A stretch of DNA of 64,000 bases, taken from assembly GCA_035222895.1 (NCBI GenBank), contig JAVYIG010006855.1, positions 46,756 through 110,755 on the forward strand, written 5' to 3'. Each line of letters begins with the position of its first letter. Positions within the stretch are counted from its first letter, which is position 1. Below, piece by piece: positions 57,502 to 64,000 of the stretch. The notes beneath the pieces were generated by a model. That model worked only from the letters and a program-made list of their open reading frames with translations, did no database searches and was not told the origin of the DNA. A program made the position numbers and the translations under genes. This DNA comes from Strongylocentrotus droebachiensis. Lineage: Eukaryota; Echinodermata; Echinoidea; Camarodonta; Strongylocentrotidae.

Positions 57502-57589
57502 GATAATGGCTGAGAGTTTCGTGTGTGAGAAATGCAGAGAGCGAGTAGTAATGGAGTCGTGGAGAGGCAAGAAGGGATTAAGAGAAGGT

Positions 57590-57930
57590 GGAGTTCTGGG
57601 AAGAGGTGAACAATAATTTTGTGATCGTTATCATTGTTATGCAAGTGTAAAAGAACATCGGATAAACAATGTTCCCTGAAAAGCACAGCTCTTCAATTGC
57701 TTTCATATTCTAAATATTGCATGTCACAACATGAAAATCAGGACAGATTTTTATGTCACATTTTTGTGTAACTTGTGACTGGGTCAAATTTCTTGTTATT
57801 TTGATGATTCCAGAACCTTGCAGCATACACCAATACTTAAATGTTAGATGATCAACCTTTCCTGATCGATTCCACATTGTTTCCTTCACAATGCTATCAC
57901 ATGACCATAATTCAACTCTCTCTTTAAGTT
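57590..57930. mobile_element. MITE, reverse relative of the GACCAGTTCTGGTC family
   Basis: Very similar to 8700-9110 (GTTCTGGGAAGAGGTGAA, AATGTTCCCTGAAAAGCA, CAGAACCTTGCAGC), including the inner segment absent from the 28967 and 31005 copies. Confidence 0.75.
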
Positions 57931-57957
57931 ATCTTTGGGATTAAACCAACAGTGATG

Positions 57958-58775
57958 GTGGATGTGTGATTGCTGTGGCAAGAAGAGGCTGATTGTAATG
58001 AGCTGGCCTCGATTCTAGCTCGAAGAAGGTTTATGATGGTGCAAGACCTATAAGGCTTGTGTTAGAACAATGATGGTATACGGTTCAGAAATTTGGAATG
58101 TGAAGACTGTAGAAGGTATCTTACAGACCTGCCGACCAGTACCGATTTAATCGTATTTCGTGTGTGTGTGTGTGTGCATTTTTAATGGCAAAATGCCCAT
58201 TCTGTCCTGTAAAGTATCCTACAAGCATCTCACATCTGCAATTTGGGGATGTTCATTGGTCCATCGAACACACCAGTCATGCCGAAATCATGCACATTTA
58301 ACCAATGATCCATACAAAAATTCTTCCTGTTTGTAAGAACTGTAAGAGGCATTGATTCATGTTTTTGTTTTTATACAGTTTTTGTCAGTAAAATACAACT
58401 TTTGGGATTAAAGTTTTTGAACTCCAGAGGTTAGCAGGTCTGATCTTGAGGAGAACAGGAAGAGTCATGAAATGGAAGATGTGTGGTGTGACATTGTCTG
58501 ATAGAAAGAACACAAGTGAGCTCATGGACAGGTTGGTCTGGGAGAAACTGGCGGAAGTGGTAAAGAGAAGTGGATTGAGATGGATGGGTCATGTGTTGTG
58601 GAGGGAAGATGATGAACCTGTGACAAGAGCATGGGATCTTGAAGTGAATGGCATGAGAGGGAAAGGAAGAACAAAGATTTCATGGAAACATAATGGTGAG
58701 GAAAGAAAGCGGTTAAAGGTTGGTCTAAATGAGGATGTTAAAGACCGTCAAGACTACTGGGCCAGAAGGGATTAG
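57958..58775 (+). pseudogene. Non-LTR retrotransposon (LINE) 3' ORF fragment, split by a MITE
   Basis: Part 1 (about 58040-58123) encodes CKTYKACVRTMMVYGSEIWN. Part 2 (58446-58775) encodes MKWKMCGVTLSDRKNTSEL, SGLRWMGHVLWRED and KGRTKISWK. These match the C-terminal end of reverse transcriptase ORFs of LINEs (Y-x-S-E-x-W; R-L-R-W-x-G-H-V; G-R-x-x-x-x-W). The element 58124-58441 interrupts it between the two motifs. No RT catalytic core is present. Confidence 0.8.
58124..58441. mobile_element. MITE with CAGACCTGC inverted ends
   Basis: Left ACAGACCTGCCGACCAGTAC, right GGTTAGCAGGTCTGA. Inserted in the LINE fragment. Its left part matches 24270-24310. Contains a (GT)n run at 58160-58175. Confidence 0.75.
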
Positions 58776-58799
58776 ACCACACAGCGAGGTCACTGACAG

Positions 58800-60230
58800 G
58801 TGGCTATCTCATTAACTAAGCTCTCAACTAACATAAGAAAAAGAGGATCATGGGGGACCAACAGGCACGGATTGGGGAAGTTTTCTATATAGAGGGAGCA
58901 AGTAGCTACAAGTAGGACAGTGGGGCTTACTTTAATGAAAGCATGTTCTTGAATTAAATGCAAATTTAAATATCTCTAACTATAAACAGGAACAAATTTT
59001 GAAGCCAGGATAAACAAATGCAGGGAATGATGAGCTGGTAAAACAATGTACAAAAAACGACAGCATTTCTGAAGTTGGGCAGAATTTAAAATTCCTCCAT
59101 AAATGACATGAGTTTGATTTTAAAAGCCTTGATAACTGTTTCATCGATTTTCGTCCCGTAATATGCATTATCATACTTCTGTAATAAATATTGTCACAAT
59201 GGAAATTATTTCAGCTTAATTCAGTTTCATATATTTTGTTCAATAATTATATCAGCTTTATTTCATGGCTTTACATGTATTGTTTACTTATTTCAATAGA
59301 GATTAACATTGATTTCTACAGAATGAATGGCTTTAACAATATTACATGCAGTTTTTTTTTAAACACCAAAATTCTTCACTATTAGTTTTTTTTTATTTTT
59401 ATAACGATTGACCCAGTATATCCTGGCAGTTTTAAGATTTAAGAGTTTTAAGATAGCCTAAGGTTCCATTTTAAATAAATAATAGTTTTATGATTGTCAT
59501 ATAAATATTTCATCATTTCATTATTTTCTGGTAATTATCATTGTCCCATGAATAACCCTGACTTTTGAATGTCCTATTACATATGTTAATACTAAAAACT
59601 CCTTTCGGTTGTACATCTTGAAGAAATTATCTCTCTGTTAGATATCAAAATAGATATTATTACAACAAAAATAACAAACTGTAATTGCAAAATAGCTCAA
59701 CAAAAAAGTGTACATATATTCTTTTTTTTAATTTCAGGTCTGTTTCTAAATGCTTCAAAATGATATACAACTCATCAGACTTGGATCTCCCTTACACACT
59801 GAAAGAAGATAAATGAAAATGAAACCCAGCTACTTTTCTTTAGTAGCTAATAGCCTTCATACAAACCGTCAGCCTGTTAAATCTCTCTCACTCTCTACAT
59901 GCCATGTCCTGAGTCGTTGGCGACCATGGATTGCCATAACTCTCTGTCCCATATTCCATGAAGTAATTTATTTCTCCTCCAGATCAATTCCACTTTCACA
60001 AATCCCACTCCTTAGGCTACTCATCCACAGAATCCTCCTCCTACCCCTACTCCTCCTCCCCTTGATTCTTCCAATAAGTGTAAGATTTTCCAAACCTGTT
60101 ATATATATATATTAAAATGACTCCCATTTGATAGCTTGGCAAGGAAAACGGTCTCTCCAAAGTTGCAGTTGCCTTGCTAGCAATAGGCCACTTTCTTAAT
60201 GAAACCAAATTCAATGCACAAATCTTTGTT
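58800..60230. other. Intergenic region, no gene recognised
   Basis: AT-rich. A 100-codon plus frame (59813-60115) is pyrimidine-driven (Leu/Ile/Pro rich) with no recognisable domain. No splice or RNA signals assigned. Confidence 0.5.
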
Positions 60231-60232
60231 CA

Positions 60233-60737
60233 AGGTAATACAAAGTTTTGGGAAAATTTTGAATATTGGCTGGATAGTGATTCTTTACAATTTCGATATA
60301 TTTGGATGCCCTGTGGATATATCATTAGCACTAGAAAATGTAACCCCTATAACACTTCTGCTTTTGAGAAAAATGGAATATCAAAATTTACCGGTAATCC
60401 CAGAAAATTTTGATAAATTTCAAATACCGCCTACGGCCATACAATGGTACCTGCGATCATGAAAATCTCTGAATATATAGTTGTGATATATAACTTCCAA
60501 ACGGGAATAGCCAATCAGTCGATTTTAGTCAAAAAACATTGTTTTTTAGCTTGATTAATATCTTGACCTTGAGAGGGAGCTATACAACAAAGAGAGTTTA
60601 TTATTTACAATTTCATAACTTTAGACTCAATTTCAACCGCGACAACGATCACTGAATATTGTAGGATGCATATGCTTCCAATATGTTCATTTGAACCAAA
60701 TTCATGACAACATACCAAAACTTTGTATTACCTTTAA
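60233..60737. mobile_element. MITE, 'AAAGGTAATACAAAGTTTTGG' family, copy 2 (long form)
   Basis: Left AAGGTAATACAAAGTTTTGG at 60234, right CCAAAACTTTGTATTACCTTT ending 60737. Shares TGGATAGTGATTCTTTACAA and CTTGACCTTGAGAGGGAGC with 57183-57501 and has about 190 bp of extra interior sequence. Confidence 0.88.
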
Positions 60738-60904
60738 GTGCCTAGTTACACATTACTCAATTCACCCGTTACAATTATCGTATTTCAATAGTCAAAATGC
60801 AAACTGCATATATTACGTGTTAGGTAGGACAAGCCATAGTGTTTGTCCTACAATATTCCACAGCAAAAGTATCGGCAAGTAATTACAGGCATATTTCATC
60901 ACCT

Positions 60905-61052
60905 GGGGGGCATTTCACAAAACTTGTCATCAATGCCAAATGACAGTTTCTGTTATAAGCTACCGAAATCTTTGCTTCTGATTGGTTATCAGCAGATTTG
61001 TCACTGATTTTTGTCATTTGTCATTGAAAAAAGGCTTTGTGAAACGCCCCCC
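60905..61052. mobile_element. Foldback MITE, 'TTTCACAAAACTTGTCATCA' family, copy 3
   Basis: Left GGGGGGCATTTCACAAAAC, right GGCTTTGTGAAACGCCCCCC, long inverted ends as in 4249-4415. Confidence 0.85.
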
Positions 61053-61307
61053 TGGTGCATGCAGTTAGGAAAGATCAATAGTCCCATACAATCACAGTCT
61101 CTGAGGCTGTTTTCCATTTCCCCTTTCTCTTGTTCTACCTTTACAAATGCTCCCGGGTAGAATATAATAATTGCAGCATTTATCGCTGCTAGTGTCAACA
61201 ACATGGCATTCTGTTCAGTACTTGCTATATGTCACAAACAAAAAGTTGCTGTATCCATTGAACACTTGGATTACAGAAATAATGTCCCGATCACAGCACT
61301 TGTTTTC

Positions 61308-61372
61308 ATCGACTCCAAGACGATTTGATTGGTCCTTTCATCGACTCCGAGACGATTTGATTGGTCCTTTCA
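61308..61372. repeat. 31-bp tandem duplication at the EI24 stop
   Basis: CATCGACTCC(A/G)AGACGATTTG then ATTGGTCCTTT occurs twice (61308-61338 and 61339-61369). The EI24 stop codon spans the copy junction. Confidence 0.85.
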
Positions 61373-61822
61373 CAGTCCGGTAGAACAATTTGTTGGCCAC
61401 GCCCACAACAAATGAGAATATACGAACTTGGAAGTCACTATGGAAAAACACAATCAGAAAATGAATATGAGTTAAATCAAATTGAAATGCTTCCTCCTTG
61501 CCTGGCAGCCGACTGCTGCCCTTAGAACACTGCAATTAAGAAACAAGCAATTGATTCTTTTCATAGGTCGTTACCTTTTTTCAAGCTGGTGTATTTGATT
61601 TGCGAAAGAGCAGAATAAATAAAAGAGATGATGAAACAGGTTTACAGTAAACAAACCCTAATGGCTAACCTTAACCTTAACCCAACAACCTAGACTGACT
61701 CCCAAATCCAAACAATGCATTTGGTATGAAATAAAGCGTGAATAAGTAGTAGAAGTAATACAAGAGGAAGAGGCAACAGTAGTAGTAGCAGTAGTAGTAG
61801 TAGTGGAAGTATAGTAGTAGTT

Positions 61823-61886
<64 letters not shown>

Positions 61887-62366
61887 AAGTAGTAGTTTTA
61901 GTACTTTTGCTCCCACTTGCCTTTTATTTACAGCGACACATCTTAAGAAGCCTTTACTTACCATGCCTATGTTGTAATTAAATTGTAATAAGATAGTTGA
62001 GAGAATTAAGGAATCAATCAGATAAGTTTTTCCCAATTGTTATCATTATTAATGGTCTGTTTTCACTCAAACTTTCAGATTATCTTTAATTGTACATCTA
62101 GCATTAACATCAATACCTTAGCACCATTTTATCTCATCTGAACAATGTCACCAAGTCCCTTTAGGAAGCCTTTACTTACCATGCCTTGGGTGGGGGTTGT
62201 GCTTCATTGCCGCTAATGATGAAGAGAGGGAAGACTGTGGAGAATACGCACCCACTCACAAAGTACGACTTGGGCAGTGATGTGATGAGGGCTAGAGGTA
62301 GACCAAACCCTAAGAAGTACGGCCAGTTGGTCTCGATGTAAGCTATCCTTGTGTGCACTTCCCATC

Positions 62367-62432
<66 letters not shown>

Positions 62433-64000
62433 AAACAGACTGAGGTAATGTGTCTGTTGACCTGTTGTTCAACGTAGCTACCACACATGGGGAGAGGGGT
62501 GGGTGTGTCTCATTAAAGCCTGTACATCAATTGCGTACATGAAAACATGTTCAACTGCTTTTCATCACCAGGCTTGTTATGCCTGTAATCAAGTTAAGGG
62601 TATAAAAACAGGACAAATCTTGGAAAATGGTATCAAATTCACTGTTGATAAGAAGATAGGCAGAAAGGGTAGGAAACTTAGTAGCCCCGGTCAGGAAGTA
62701 AAGGGTCTACTAGGATGTTAGAGGGTAGAGAGGTTGATAATCAGTACTCGATAAATCATTCAACTAAGTTTGAAGCACAAACCTTAGAGTTATTTATTTC
62801 ATTTTTGTATACATGACTCACACTAAATGCATGTATCAGGTTCCCTTTCTCTTTTCTTCTCTTTTCTTCTTTCCTAACTTTCCACTTTCCTGTCCTATCA
62901 CATTGTATTCTGGGTTTCTGTGATAGAAATGCAATTTCTTCAATAATTCAGATTAATATTCTTTACTTGATATTTGATTCCCAGCCAGCTATGATTATTG
63001 AATCCTATTTGATCAGGGAAGCTATCTTGACAAAACCTTGTTGATTTTTTTTTTGTATTCTTTTTTTTTACAGCTGTTTAGTTCAGTCGTCATTTATGTA
63101 CATGAATATTATGTTTATGTCATTCAAATGTATTTCAGTGTGGAACTGCATGTATTTTACTTAATGTATTTATACAAACAATGGAATCTGAAATGTGAAT
63201 TGAACTTACCCATATTGAACCACTTGTACTCAAATGCATAGAGAGCATTGAGTAGCGACAGATGAAACATGCTCAGGAACTGACTCACTCCTTTAATGGG
63301 TACTAAGCTAACCACCATGCTCTACGAAGAACAAACATCAAGAAACTTAGAAGGAAATCTATATTTCTGCTCGGAGTTTGAGAAAATACACAAAAATACA
63401 AGAAATGATAATGCTCCCTACACAAAGAAATTGTTTTTGCCCTTATCAATTAACTTAGATACATGTAAATCTTAATGAAGATAGACACCATGATCTATGA
63501 TCTATATCACACAAATCCAGTACCATTATTGATAGAAACGGTCAAGTCTCTTTCCAAGATAACTGATGAGATTGTTTACTACCACTTTTTGATTAGTTTA
63601 CTATGCATTGTACTTGTTGACTTCTTCATTACCGTATACTACAATGAAACCTGCTTTAGCGACCAACCGTATCAGACCACCTGTACATAAAGACCACCTG
63701 CCTATAAAGACCATTTTTATTGTCTCCCTCAAGCGTTCGTCATACGCAGGTTTCACTGTATAGAAACAGATGCTCAAGCTAATGATATATGTATGTATAA
63801 GTTAATTCAAACTTTTATTGTATCATTTCATGAAATATACTTTTGTGTCCCGATGCATTTTTTGTTCTACAGCTTTTCAGTACATAGGACTACCTTTAAC
63901 AAACGTATCTCCCGGCAAAAAGCCAACTCACCTGTAGTAAAAATAATATCTGTATAAGAACACTGAATAGAAGGTCAGCTATGAGCCTGCTCAAACTTGG
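61338..64000 (-). CDS. EI24: EI24 (etoposide-induced protein 2.4 / PIG8), 5'-partial, four 3' exons
   Basis: Multi-pass ER membrane protein linked to autophagy and p53 response in vertebrates. Minus-strand exons: 64000-63932 ([17 protein letters not shown], partial), 63321-63210 ([32 protein letters not shown]), 62366-62180 ([36 protein letters not shown]) and 61437-61338 ([20 protein letters not shown], stop TGA). All are GT-AG with consistent phases (0, 1, 2). They match the last ~155 residues of vertebrate EI24, including NWPY-FGFGLPLA and the hydrophobic segments. The C-terminus is shorter than in vertebrates (ends [11 protein letters not shown]), at a 31-bp tandem duplication. The upstream exons lie right of the window. 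Confidence 0.94.
61750..61900 (+). repeat. (AGT)n trinucleotide microsatellite
   Basis: Long AGT/GTA run in the last EI24 intron; poly-Leu and poly-Ser frames across it are artefacts. Confidence 0.92.
61980..62170. mobile_element. MITE fragment, GTAACATTGTTGA family
   Basis: Shares GATTATCTTTAATTGTACATC, TAGCACCATTTTATCTCATC and ACCAAGTCCCTTTA with 9663-10188 (3' half). It ends at the donor of EI24 exon 62366-62180. Confidence 0.75.
62369..62428 (+). repeat. (GA)n microsatellite forming the EI24 polypyrimidine tract
   Basis: On the minus strand this is (CT)n directly abutting the acceptor AG of exon 62366-62180. Confidence 0.92.
63643..63761. mobile_element. MITE, 'ACAGTCAAACCTG' family, copy 4 (variant)
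   Basis: Left ACAATGAAACCTGCTTTAGC, right ATACGCAGGTTTCACTGTA, with AAAGACCACCTGCC between. In an EI24 intron. Confidence 0.8.

Noticed and set aside
61677-62036. Leucine-rich protein with poly-Leu
   Set aside because: Frame through an (AGT)n microsatellite in an EI24 intron.

Overview
The window is animal nuclear DNA, most likely from an echinoderm such as a sea urchin. Reasons: genes split by consensus GT-AG introns, proteins close to vertebrate orthologues, and very many short terminal-inverted-repeat elements, tRNA-derived SINEs and (ATT)n or (GA)n runs. The species is an inference.

Layout. (1) 1-7692, plus strand: the 3' nine coding exons of an ETS factor orthologous to GABPA (N-terminal domain, Pointed domain, ETS domain). 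The 5' exon(s) lie left of the window. (2) 7693-11860: degenerate repeats of its last exon and mobile elements. (3) 11864-33753, plus strand: a complete 13-exon COG8 gene (Golgi tethering complex subunit), 628 codons. Intron 1 holds a remarkable stack of nested TA-target elements, one of which carries a small minus-strand gene. Intron 2 holds a hAT-like element with an exact 8-bp target duplication. (4) 33754-35600: COG8 3' region with a foldback MITE and a 4 x 141-bp tandem repeat. (5) 35600-56240, minus strand: a mosaic of duplicated exons from tyrosine-recombinase-like genes (zinc finger, arginine motif, TLR motif and H...YY motif on separate exons). It also has HECT-like and BEL/Pao fragments, a 2.5-kb foldback element and a collagen-like ORF. 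(6) 56300-61300: repeats and a LINE fragment broken by a MITE. (7) 61338-64000, minus strand: the four 3' exons of EI24, running off the right edge.

The three conserved genes (GABPA, COG8, EI24) have unrelated cellular roles; nothing here suggests they act as a unit. The theme of the locus is duplication. Partial exons with their splice sites are copied in tandem in GABPA and COG8, whole exons are arrayed in the recombinase-like cluster, and elements insert into one another. The recombinase-like cluster and the nested elements with their embedded gene are the most unusual content. No bacterial genes, CRISPR, rRNA or convincing functional tRNA gene were seen.
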